Source of the DNA: Clostridium sp. CAG:448 | Lineage (GTDB): Bacteria; Bacillota; Clostridia; Oscillospirales; CAG-272 | Length of the DNA stretch: 11,883 nucleotides | Direction: 5' to 3' | Assembly (NCBI GenBank): GCA_000433415.1 | Contig: FR890423.1 | Location: 1-11,883 of the forward strand | In this document: positions 1 to 6,751 of the stretch, piece by piece | How the letters are laid out: every line of letters starts with the position of its first letter | How positions within the stretch are numbered: position 1 is the stretch's first letter | Program-made: the position numbers and the translations under genes | Notes under the pieces: model-generated | What the model saw: only the letters and a program-made list of their open reading frames with translations | What the model was told of the DNA's origin: nothing | The model's database searches: none

Positions 1-148
1 GTGCCGTTCCGTGATGAACAGCGCGACCGGATTTCGCAAACCGGTTGTTTTTTTGACGCAAAGAAACCGATTTTTCCCCGGACATTTTTCCCGCGTCCCG
101 GCTCTTCCGCTCTTTTTCTGTTTGTTTCCCCAATGATTTCGCCCTCAT
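1..148 (-). CDS. Partial basic reading frame downstream of ylxR, function unknown
   Basis: An open frame begins with ATG at 148, 7 bp after the ylxR stop, and stays open for 49 codons to the window edge. An AAGG sequence lies about five bases upstream and could serve as a weak ribosome site. The visible peptide is very rich in Lys and Arg with Gln, Ser and Gly, has no hydrophobic segment, and matches no domain I recognise. In Bacillota the gene after ylxR is usually an L7Ae-type ribosomal protein or infB, but I do not see the start of either in these 49 residues. It could be a lineage-specific N-terminal extension of one of them, a small unrelated gene, or non-coding DNA that is open by chance. 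Low confidence that it is translated. Confidence 0.3.
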   Translation of the reverse strand, partial: MRAKSLGKQTEKERKSRDAGKMSGEKSVSLRQKNNRFAKSGRAVHHGTA

Positions 149-155
149 CGGGACC

Positions 156-476
156 TTATTCCGCTCTTTCATTTCCCGTGCCTCTGTCTTCATACGCCTG
201 CAATTCGGACTCCATCTCATCGTAAACCTGCTCAGGAATACTGCATCCGAGATTGTTCTCTATGCGGCGGCTCTTCCTCGCCTTTTGCAGGCACTTCCGT
301 TCGGGGCATACATATGCGCCGCGTCCGGATTTCTTTCCGGTAAAATCCAGAGAAATACTGCCGTCGGGTCCCCGCACAACACGGAGCATTTCCCGTTTCG
401 GTCGATGTCGGTTACACCCCAGGCACTGCCGCTCCGGAATACGTTTTTCTTTTCCCTGTCCGCTCTTGTTTTCCAC
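156..476 (-). CDS. ylxR: YlxR family RNA-binding protein
   Basis: This 106-residue protein matches the YlxR/DUF448 family, small basic cytosolic proteins nearly always encoded between nusA and infB and thought to bind RNA or act as nucleoid-linked regulators. The family signature is visible: RQCLGC near residues 17-22, a following REMLRVV strand, then GRGAYVCPERKC around residues 52-63 and a basic KARKSRR stretch. The two Cys-containing segments fit the known fold. The C-terminal 30 residues are acidic and less conserved. The start codon is GTG at 476, supported by an AGAGG ribosome site seven bases upstream. It lies 61 bp after nusA in the same direction, consistent with the rimP-nusA-ylxR operon. 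Family assignment is secure; the precise role is not known from sequence. Confidence 0.9.
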   Translation of the reverse strand: MENKSGQGKEKRIPERQCLGCNRHRPKREMLRVVRGPDGSISLDFTGKKSGRGAYVCPERKCLQKARKSRRIENNLGCSIPEQVYDEMESELQAYEDRGTGNERAE

Positions 477-537
477 CGTTATGCCTCTTTATATCTTTCC
501 TGATTCCCAAAGCCGGTATCCGCCCGAATCTCTCTGT

Positions 538-1617
538 TTATGACTCCGCTATCGGATCTTCCTCTGCCGGTACAGGATCCGACAGGACATCCTGCTCGGA
601 CTTGATGTCAATCTTAATACCGGTCAGACGTGCCGCAAGACGGACGTTCTGTCCCTCTTTACCGATTGCAAGCGAAAGCTGATCCGTATCCACCAGCGCG
701 CGGCAGGAACGCTCGGTCAGCATGGTAACCGACTGCACGGTTGCGGGGGCAAGTGCCGCGGCAACGTATTCCTCCGGCTGTTCGCTGTAACGGACAATAT
801 CGATCTTTTCTCCACGCAATTCATTCAGAATCGCGTCGATACGGATCCGGTGCGAACCGATGCAGGCGCCGACGGCATCCACATCCGGATCACGGGAGAA
901 CACCGCGACTTTGCTGCGGGAGCCGGCTTCACGGGAAACCCCCTTGACAATGACGACCCCGTCTGCAATCTCGGGAATCTCCAGCTCGAACATCCGCCGC
1001 ACCAGCCCGGGATGCGTCCGCGAAAGCGTGACAACCGCACCCTTGCTTTCCTTATTGACCTCCATAACGAACACCTTGATCTTGTCCCCGACGGTAAAGG
1101 TTTCACCCGGGATCTGATCGTCCTTGCGGAGCACGGCGGTGCCGTTGTCCGTATCCAGAATCACGTTGCCGGTGTCAGGGTCGATCTTGCTGACCGTTGT
1201 CGTAATGATCTCTTCACGCTTATTCTCATACGCTTCCTGCATCACACGGCGTTCGCCTTCACGGATTCCCTGAATAATCACCGACTTGGCTGCTCCTGCG
1301 CTCAACCGACGCAGATTCTTGGTCTTCACTTCATTTTCCACCATTTTGCCGATGTCATACCGCTTGCTGATCGCGCGCGCTTCCTCCAGAGAAATCTGGC
1401 AGACCGGGTCTTCCACCACTTCCACCACTTCTCTTTGCCGGTAGACATGAATGTCTTTTTTGGCAGGATCAATCTGCACCCGGACCAAAGCCGTCGGGCC
1501 GTATTCTTTCTTCAGCGCATTGGCAAGCGCCGCCTCTACCTTCTCAAGCATGTACTCCTGCGGAATGCCCTTATCGCGCTCCAGCATTTCAAGTGCCGCA
1601 AAAAACTCACTGTTCAT
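538..1617 (-). CDS. nusA: Transcription termination/antitermination protein NusA
   Basis: NusA binds RNA polymerase and nascent RNA and modulates pausing, termination and antitermination. At 359 residues this is the short Gram-positive form without the C-terminal acidic repeats of Proteobacteria. The order is an N-terminal polymerase-binding domain (about 1-125), an S1 domain (about 133-200), KH1 (about 230-280) and KH2 (about 295-340). Diagnostic motifs are LSRTHPGLVRRMFELEIPEI at 198-217, ELRGEKIDIV at 266-275, and LAIGKEGQNVRLAARLTGIK at 316-335. KH2 keeps its GKEG loop, but KH1 reads GACIGSHRIRID, so the usual GxxG loop is GSHR (254-257) with the last glycine lost. The ATG at 1617 is preceded by GAAAGGA at good spacing. 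The gene lies 115 bp after rimP and 61 bp before ylxR and is probably co-transcribed with them. Confidence 0.97.
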   Translation of the reverse strand: MNSEFFAALEMLERDKGIPQEYMLEKVEAALANALKKEYGPTALVRVQIDPAKKDIHVYRQREVVEVVEDPVCQISLEEARAISKRYDIGKMVENEVKTKNLRRLSAGAAKSVIIQGIREGERRVMQEAYENKREEIITTTVSKIDPDTGNVILDTDNGTAVLRKDDQIPGETFTVGDKIKVFVMEVNKESKGAVVTLSRTHPGLVRRMFELEIPEIADGVVIVKGVSREAGSRSKVAVFSRDPDVDAVGACIGSHRIRIDAILNELRGEKIDIVRYSEQPEEYVAAALAPATVQSVTMLTERSCRALVDTDQLSLAIGKEGQNVRLAARLTGIKIDIKSEQDVLSDPVPAEEDPIAES

Positions 1618-1732
1618 CTCTGTATCCTTTCAATGTTCGTACAACGTCCCCCCGTTTGCTGCCACCCGCAAAACACGGCAGCCGGCAAGGGATTCTTTTA
1701 CTACGGTCTTTTTTCTGCCATCATTCCCGCTG

Positions 1733-2218
1733 TCAGTCGCCAAAATCATATACGGTAGAGATTTTGGAAACCGATTCCCGCGGGAATTGCTTTTCGCTTC
1801 CGTCCGGCATCGTCAAAAAGAGGATTCCCTCCTGCGGTATATACTCCTGCAGAACACCGCGGTAAACCTTGCTGCCGTCCAACGGCGCATACAGCCGCAC
1901 TTCCACCTGCCATCCCTCACACGCCATCAGATGCGCATCGGTACGCAGTTCACGTTCAATACCGGGAGAGGAAACCTCCAGAATATATGCCTGATCAATC
2001 GGATCCGCCTCGTCCAGAATCGGATCAATCGCGCGATGCACCTTCTCGCAGTCGTCGATGTTGATTCCTTCTTCGTCGTCGATTGTAACACGCAGATAGT
2101 AGCTGGCTCCCTCTTTCACGTATTCCACATCCCAGAGAAAGTACCCCATCTGCTCAATTTTGTCTTCCAGAAGTGCTCTGACTGTTCCGGCGATTCCGCC
2201 GCTCTGATTCTGCTTCAT
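1733..2218 (-). CDS. rimP: Ribosome maturation factor RimP
   Basis: RimP assists 30S ribosomal subunit maturation in the cytosol. The 161-residue product has the usual size and both family domains. The N-terminal alpha/beta domain includes ALLEDKIEQMGYFLWDVEYV and the conserved EVSSPGIERELR at about 81-92. The C-terminal SH3-like barrel starts near VEVRLYAP and covers the last 55 residues. The frame is open further upstream to 2335, but I chose ATG at 2218. The homologous region begins just after it, a GGAG ribosome site sits five bases upstream, and the extra 39 residues look unlike protein. It is the first gene of the rimP-nusA-ylxR operon, with a clear promoter at 2359-2387. Confidence 0.95.
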   Translation of the reverse strand: MKQNQSGGIAGTVRALLEDKIEQMGYFLWDVEYVKEGASYYLRVTIDDEEGINIDDCEKVHRAIDPILDEADPIDQAYILEVSSPGIERELRTDAHLMACEGWQVEVRLYAPLDGSKVYRGVLQEYIPQEGILFLTMPDGSEKQFPRESVSKISTVYDFGD

Positions 2219-2352
2219 CCTCGCTCCGTCTCCCCGTTTGTTTTCGTGCAGCCACGCAGGCTCCGCACAGGAGCTTTTTCTGTCACTGCAAAAATTTAGA
2301 GCGGATTTTGCAACCCACTCCACCATACATACCATACTCTACCATATCTATC
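2219..2352 (-). other. Untranslated leader of the rimP operon with TATGGT repeats
   Basis: About 134 bases lie between the predicted transcript start (near 2352) and the rimP start codon. On the minus strand the leader opens with three TATGGT units (2341-2346, 2331-2336, 2322-2327) spaced 10 and 9 bases apart. A short GCTCC/GGAGC hairpin lies at 2260-2274. I see no recognisable riboswitch or T-box. The repeats could be an operator or a protein/RNA binding site; that is inference. Confidence 0.4.
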
Positions 2353-2358
2353 GTATTC

Positions 2359-2387
2359 AGTATATCACACTTTCTCTCCGATTGCAA
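2359..2387 (-). promoter_or_regulatory. Sigma-A promoter of the rimP-nusA-ylxR operon
   Basis: On the minus strand a TTGCAA -35 box (2382-2387) is followed after exactly 17 bases by a TATACT -10 box (2359-2364). A TG one base upstream of the -10 box gives an extended -10 element. Predicted transcription start is near 2352. It lies downstream of the terminator at 2449-2476, so the housekeeping operon has its own start. Confidence 0.8.
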
Positions 2388-2436
2388 GGGGTTTTCCGAA
2401 TATTTTTGATTTTTTTACACACTTATTCGGAATCAC

Positions 2437-2476
2437 AAAAGGAAAATGCTCCGGCTTTCCGCGTGGAAAGCCGGAG
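2437..2476 (-). terminator. Rho-independent terminator of the glycan/flavin reductase operon
   Basis: A perfect 12-bp inverted repeat (2449-2460 and 2465-2476) with a four-base loop forms a strong G+C-rich hairpin. Read on the minus strand it is followed by CATTTTCCTTTT, an interrupted T tract (2437-2446). It stands 57 bases after the flavin reductase stop. The T tract on this side only, and the lack of a plus-strand gene upstream, fix the orientation. Confidence 0.8.
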
Positions 2477-2532
2477 TCAACAGAAACAGGGAGAAACAAT
2501 TAAAAAGGCAGTCAGGCACCCGATCGGGAACG

Positions 2533-3102
2533 CTACCTTTTGCGTTTCTTTCGCACCGAAAAACCGAAATCTCCCAACTTTCTGCCCAGGGCATAATAAG
2601 CGCCGTGCGCGAAAGCGGCGAGATGTGCGCGTTCCAGGCAGAGCTTACCGTCGCGGTTAATCAGGCTTTCCTCTACTCTGACAGCAACAATATCCGCAAG
2701 GAACATATCATGCGATCCGAGCGGAATGATCTGTGTCACCCGGCACTCCAGTGAAAGCGGACTTTGCGCCACAGAGGGGCAGGAAACCACCGAAGAGGGT
2801 TCCGGCGTCAGACCGCAGGCAGAAAACTTATTGACTTTCGCGCCCGTATAGGTTCCGCACCAATCCGCGGCGCGCACAAGATCCTCGCCGGTCAGATTGA
2901 TGACAAATTCGCCGCTTTCCTGAATCAGCGCATATGAATGGCGTTTTTTACGCACGGAAATATAGGTTTTCGGGGGAACGGTATTCAGAATTCCCGTCCA
3001 TGCAACGGTCAGAATATTTGCCTTTTCCCCCGATCCGCAACTGACAAGGACAGCAGGGAGAGGCGCAAGCAGCGCGCCCCCCTTCCACTCGGTTTTTGCC
3101 AT
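2533..3102 (-). CDS. Flavin reductase-like, FMN-binding protein
   Basis: The 189-residue product matches the flavin reductase-like FMN-binding split-barrel family (Pfam Flavin_Reduct), which binds FMN and often reduces free flavin with NAD(P)H for a partner enzyme, or serves as a small redox protein. Visible family features are LPAVLVSCG near 15-23, NILTVAWTGILNTVPP at 29-44 (the usual flavin-contact strand), YISVRKKRHSYALI at 47-60, EFVINL at 65-70, GAKVNKF at 87-93 and SPLSLECRV at 114-122. There is no signal peptide, so it is cytosolic. The tail is basic (RKKRKR). The frame is open upstream to 3240, but homology starts at ATG 3102, one base after the upstream stop, with GAGGTG as ribosome site. 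It is the last gene of the operon. A redox protein among glycosidase-like proteins is unexpected and its electron acceptor is unknown. Confidence 0.88.
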   Translation of the reverse strand: MAKTEWKGGALLAPLPAVLVSCGSGEKANILTVAWTGILNTVPPKTYISVRKKRHSYALIQESGEFVINLTGEDLVRAADWCGTYTGAKVNKFSACGLTPEPSSVVSCPSVAQSPLSLECRVTQIIPLGSHDMFLADIVAVRVEESLINRDGKLCLERAHLAAFAHGAYYALGRKLGDFGFSVRKKRKR

Positions 3103-3103
3103 G

Positions 3104-4777
3104 TTACGACACCTCGACCGGCGGAATGTCGGCACCCTCGTTGATGCGTTCAACCCCCAACGCGGCACAATCGGCAAAGAAACGGCTCTTTTCCGCCTCA
3201 AAAGTCTGCGCATCCGCAAATTCGCCGCGCTTGGCATCAAGCTTGTAATAACGCCATGTCAGTCCGGAGCGACGGACGTGTGCAAGGAATTCCGGCTTTT
3301 CCGCAACCTTTTGCAGTGCGCTCTGCCAGAGTGCGTCAATCTGCCCAAGCATTGCATCGTCAATCAGTCCCTCAAAAATCGCAGAGGGCGCCATCACCAG
3401 TGTAAAGTGCCTGCCGTCGGATGCAACCAGTCGGTGCATCAGATCCAGATAAGCCAGCACATCCTCTGCCGCCTCTCCGTAATAGGCACGGCAAAAATCC
3501 TCTTCCAACGGGCGCTGTTCCACTGTGGGATTCCACAAAAGCTTTGCCAAAAGATAGCAGCGCAGTTCACCGAACCCACCCGGCAAGCCGTTCTGATACA
3601 TTCCCTGCATAAACATCCCCCGCGCACCGTTCTCATAGAAGAACCTGACGTGATCGGCAAGATAATCAATATTCGGAAACGGCGTCAGATAATGCGCAAA
3701 ATCGGTGGTATAATCCCAGATGTACATGCGGTGACAAATCTTTCCCCATGCAACCAGGCTGTCATGCATGCCGCGGTAGCGCTCACAGTTCCGAATGGAA
3801 TGTGCCGCGCAGGCGCCGGTGCAAAAACGGACGATCACATTCCGGCGCGGCGCAGTCAAACGCGGTGCGGGAATGGAATATTGATATGCCAACGTGTCTA
3901 CTGCGACCTCCGGATAATCCGGTTCCAATGCCTCGGCAACGCGATTGACAAAGCGGATGAGCGGTCCCATCGGGGAGCCTTCCTCTTCAATGATGCGGCG
4001 GCAGGAAGGACAGGTACAGTAGGAATTGATGACAAAACTGTCGTTCTGAGACAGCGATACAATTTTCGCTTCCGGATTTTCGTTGAGCCAGTTGCGCAGG
4101 CGGGACAGGACAATGTGGTACACGTCCTCATTGGTCATACAAAGCTGACTGTAGAGGTGTTTTGCCGTGCGTTGACCGTCAATCTCGGAAAAATACTCCG
4201 GGTGATCCTCAAAAAATTCCTCGGCGGGCACAAGACATTCAAACGTATGTACAAATTGCGGACCCGCGTAGGTAACACCGCCTCCCCATTCCGGCGTCAG
4301 GTTGCGGTGCTCCCGGTTGACCGATCCGTTCACCCGCAGCTTCACCGAGATTTCCGGCGCATAACTGCAGCTCCAGTACAGATCCCGGTATTCCATCGCA
4401 GGGGCATCCCGCAAGGAAAAGTCGTCCGCAAGCTCCACCGTATCCGTCTGCGGAATCTTCTCGCAATCCTGCGCGTAAAAAACGCAGCCGAGGGACTCAA
4501 GGAAGGCAACCACACCGTAAATCACGGCGCGCCCGCTTCCGCCGGAGACGGTTACAACGCCGTCTTCCGCATAGCAAAGCAATTCCTCTTCACTGAGGCT
4601 CTGATCCACGCAAAGACGAAAAGCGACCGGGTTTTCTTCATTTTCGCAGAAAGAGAAGCGTGCGCCGCTGATTTTCTGCATATAGTCTGCAAGCATCTCC
4701 CCTGCCGTGCGCACGGCGGGATCTGCAGATTGCAGGAGAATCCCTCCTGCGACTTGTTTGTTCTGCACAAGTATCAT
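3104..4777 (-). CDS. DUF4838 glycosidase-like protein
   Basis: This 557-residue protein fits the DUF4838 family (Pfam), found mostly in carbohydrate-degrading bacteria and related in architecture to alpha-glucuronidase and GH20-type enzymes. Residues 1-115 resemble the GH20b/alpha-glucuronidase N-terminal alpha/beta domain (AVRTAGEMLADYM, then SGRAVIYGVVAFLESLGCVF). The rest is a predicted TIM-barrel region with family hallmarks: FVHTFECLVPAEEFFEDHPE (175-194), SQLCMTNEDV (210-219), SLSQNDS (241-247), CTCPSCR (254-260) and MYIWDYTTDFAHYLTPFPNI (351-370). The Cys-rich motif resembles a structural metal or disulfide site. No signal peptide is present, unlike many secreted relatives. ATG at 4777 follows AAAGGGA by about nine bases. 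The gene starts 4 bp after the preceding stop and ends one base before the flavin reductase start, so all are co-transcribed. Substrate unknown. Confidence 0.88.
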   Translation of the reverse strand: MILVQNKQVAGGILLQSADPAVRTAGEMLADYMQKISGARFSFCENEENPVAFRLCVDQSLSEEELLCYAEDGVVTVSGGSGRAVIYGVVAFLESLGCVFYAQDCEKIPQTDTVELADDFSLRDAPAMEYRDLYWSCSYAPEISVKLRVNGSVNREHRNLTPEWGGGVTYAGPQFVHTFECLVPAEEFFEDHPEYFSEIDGQRTAKHLYSQLCMTNEDVYHIVLSRLRNWLNENPEAKIVSLSQNDSFVINSYCTCPSCRRIIEEEGSPMGPLIRFVNRVAEALEPDYPEVAVDTLAYQYSIPAPRLTAPRRNVIVRFCTGACAAHSIRNCERYRGMHDSLVAWGKICHRMYIWDYTTDFAHYLTPFPNIDYLADHVRFFYENGARGMFMQGMYQNGLPGGFGELRCYLLAKLLWNPTVEQRPLEEDFCRAYYGEAAEDVLAYLDLMHRLVASDGRHFTLVMAPSAIFEGLIDDAMLGQIDALWQSALQKVAEKPEFLAHVRRSGLTWRYYKLDAKRGEFADAQTFEAEKSRFFADCAALGVERINEGADIPPVEVS

Positions 4778-4781
4778 GATC

Positions 4782-6713
4782 TCATTCCCTTTCCCGATAC
4801 ATCAGCTTTCCCGATGCATCCAACAGTTTCATATACAGTCCGCCCTGTACACTGCGATTGCAAAAACCGACGCGGGTCCCGTCGGACAGCCGCCCGTCCA
4901 GAACCTGTTCCGAGGTCACCGTATCAAACCAGTCGCTCATCGGAACCCGCTGCGGCATCGCGTTATAAGCCGCATGAACCGCATCGGCAAACCGCTCGAA
5001 TTCCCGTCTGTCACCGCACAGAGCAGCCGTCCAGAGCATCCAATCACTCTTGGTATAGGTCTTGCGGCAATCCAACGGCACCCCGTAGGCATTCATATGC
5101 CGCAGCTCGGTCAGAATCTCGGAGTTGACAACCGTTGCGTCAAACAGATGTGTACCGAACAGGCGATCCCACACCAGATTATATTTCATAGACCAGCTGT
5201 CTTCCAGGTCAAACGCAAGGCGGAAGGAACCGTCCGGATTTTTGGCACGTGCGACCCAACTGTCCGCCATTTCCGCGGCAAGCTCTCTGTACTCCTCCGA
5301 CTTGTCCGGATCCCCCAGCATGTCGTAAAGGATGCCCATAGCGGCAATGCCCATCACCGCCTTGAGCGCCAGATTGCAGTTGTGCGAAAGATGGCCCGCA
5401 AAATCGTCCGTGCAGAGCTGATTGGCAGGATCCTCCCCGTTTTCGGCAAGATAACGTGCCCACTCTTCCAACAAATCCATGTTTTCGCGCGCGAAGGAAG
5501 CGTCGTCCGCCGCAACGCAAGCCGCAGCGGCCATCAGGATCATATTGCCGCACTCTTCTATCGGCATCTGCAAATCCGGGTCGTCGCCTCCGTACACCTG
5601 ACCGTCCAACACCGGATAAATGCCGCAATCATGCGGAGCAAAATCGAATCCCCACTGCGGACTGCGCGCAAACCGCAGAACCGGCCGCAGCATGCCCAAC
5701 ACAAGTTCCGGGTTATACAGGAGAAAAAGCGGGGTCGACGGGTAACTGACATCAACGGTCGCGGCAAATCCGCCGGAAAAGCACTCCTTGGAAACAAACA
5801 ACACCTCGCCGTCCCGATCCAGGACGCACTTATGCGCACCGATGGTCTGTCTGAAGGCAAGCAGCAGCAATTCCGCATACTTTTCCCCGCCGGCACGGAC
5901 GGCACGGCAAAACAGGCTCTGTGACAGGGCGTCGCATCTGGAAACCAAGTCGCAGTAATCCGCCTCCGCCTCATCAATCGCCTCGGCAATCGTTTTACCG
6001 TCCCGGTTCCAGACCGTGTGCAGATGCTCTCCAAAACAGGAAAGCGAAACAATATCGTCATAGGCAAACAGAAACAGCACGCTGTCATCGGCACTGACCC
6101 GTGCACCGGCAAAGGTCTTGCCGCCATACTGCCGCCTGTACGGCTCCCCGTCACGCACACCGATGTAAAAGTATCCCCAACCGATCCGGACATCGTCGCC
6201 GCGCTTTTCGAGCACATGCTGCCCGACGCTCCCCATTTCCGCAAGGGGAATCCCGCCGTCCGTGCAAAGCTGATTGATCTCTACCCGGTCACTGCCAGCC
6301 CGATCCAGGCACATCTCTTCGGATGCCTCGACCGAAAGCAGCACCGCGTGCTCCTCCCCGTCAGTCGGAACCGTAATGATCTCCAGATAACTGACCGGTC
6401 GGGTCATGATCGGCAGATCATCCGGCAGAAGCGGCGTCGTAAAGATTGCCGTCAGTTCAATTCCCTGTGCACGGAAAGTATAAGTGCTGGAGAGCGCTTC
6501 CACCGAAAGCCCGGTCTGCTCCATTGCGGGGACGGACGCATCCGCCCCCAAAAAACGATACTGTATACCGTCAATTTCGGCATAACCGTTCAATACCTGC
6601 GGTCTGCCGGTCCAGTGTACGGTATCGGTATCGGTCAGTCGGTCGGCGGGCGACCAGACCGAAAAATACGGATCCACTGTAATCAGCGGTACCGAAGGAA
6701 CACGCATTTGCAT
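4782..6713 (-). CDS. Glutaminase A (GtaA) family protein, DUF5127/DUF4965/DUF1793
   Basis: The 643-residue product has the full architecture of the GtaA family, named after a fungal secreted glutaminase. The N-terminal part starts PLITVDPYFSVWSPADRLTD (9-28) and VHWTG (32-36), leading into a DUF5127 beta-sandwich to about 270. The DUF4965 region includes CFSGGFAATVDVSYPSTPLF (311-330), DFAPHDCGIYPVLDGQVY (357-374) and QMPIEECGNMILM (382-394). The DUF1793 alpha-barrel includes YGVPLDCRKTYTKSDWMLWT (543-562), VPMSDWFDT and SVQGGLYMKLLD. The fold resembles six-hairpin glycosidases, and in bacteria the family is often found near sugar-degrading genes, so glycosidase activity is as likely as glutaminase. 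No signal peptide is visible. ATG at 6713 has a perfect TAAGGAGG nine bases upstream. It lies 38 bp after the lipoprotein gene and 4 bp before the DUF4838 gene. Confidence 0.9.
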   Translation of the reverse strand: MQMRVPSVPLITVDPYFSVWSPADRLTDTDTVHWTGRPQVLNGYAEIDGIQYRFLGADASVPAMEQTGLSVEALSSTYTFRAQGIELTAIFTTPLLPDDLPIMTRPVSYLEIITVPTDGEEHAVLLSVEASEEMCLDRAGSDRVEINQLCTDGGIPLAEMGSVGQHVLEKRGDDVRIGWGYFYIGVRDGEPYRRQYGGKTFAGARVSADDSVLFLFAYDDIVSLSCFGEHLHTVWNRDGKTIAEAIDEAEADYCDLVSRCDALSQSLFCRAVRAGGEKYAELLLLAFRQTIGAHKCVLDRDGEVLFVSKECFSGGFAATVDVSYPSTPLFLLYNPELVLGMLRPVLRFARSPQWGFDFAPHDCGIYPVLDGQVYGGDDPDLQMPIEECGNMILMAAAACVAADDASFARENMDLLEEWARYLAENGEDPANQLCTDDFAGHLSHNCNLALKAVMGIAAMGILYDMLGDPDKSEEYRELAAEMADSWVARAKNPDGSFRLAFDLEDSWSMKYNLVWDRLFGTHLFDATVVNSEILTELRHMNAYGVPLDCRKTYTKSDWMLWTAALCGDRREFERFADAVHAAYNAMPQRVPMSDWFDTVTSEQVLDGRLSDGTRVGFCNRSVQGGLYMKLLDASGKLMYRERE

Positions 6714-6751
6714 ATGGATGAACCTCCTTATTCCCGGATGTTGTGCACCGC

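Noticed and set aside
1..225. A 74-codon plus-strand frame at the window start
   Set aside because: It overlaps the end of ylxR on the other strand, has no ribosome context in view and shows no domain; it is rich in Phe, Ser and Pro as antisense frames often are.
1618..1732. Possible regulatory hairpin (GGCAGC pairing with GCTGCC) in the rimP-nusA gap
   Set aside because: A 6-bp stem with a 13-base loop and no T tract is weak; I see nothing that needs it.
2260..2279. Short hairpin followed by TTTTT on the plus strand
   Set aside because: The stem is only 5 bp and no plus-strand gene lies upstream, so a terminator is not credible.
850..2299. Plus-strand frames of 302 and 282 codons over nusA and rimP
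   Set aside because: They are antisense to conserved housekeeping genes and have no recognisable protein features.
2219..2335. A 39-residue N-terminal extension of RimP
   Set aside because: The promoter at 2359-2387 predicts these bases as leader; family similarity and the ribosome site both point to ATG 2218.
3103..3240. A 46-residue N-terminal extension of the flavin reductase
   Set aside because: It overlaps the end of the DUF4838 gene and is Arg-rich with no similarity to the family; ATG 3102 has a ribosome site and a one-base gap.
3101..5128. A 675-codon plus-strand open frame antisense to the DUF4838 and GtaA genes
   Set aside because: It lies opposite two well-supported genes with strong ribosome sites, its translation is rich in Arg, His, Cys and Pro with no recognisable domain, and long antisense frames are common in moderately G+C-rich genes.
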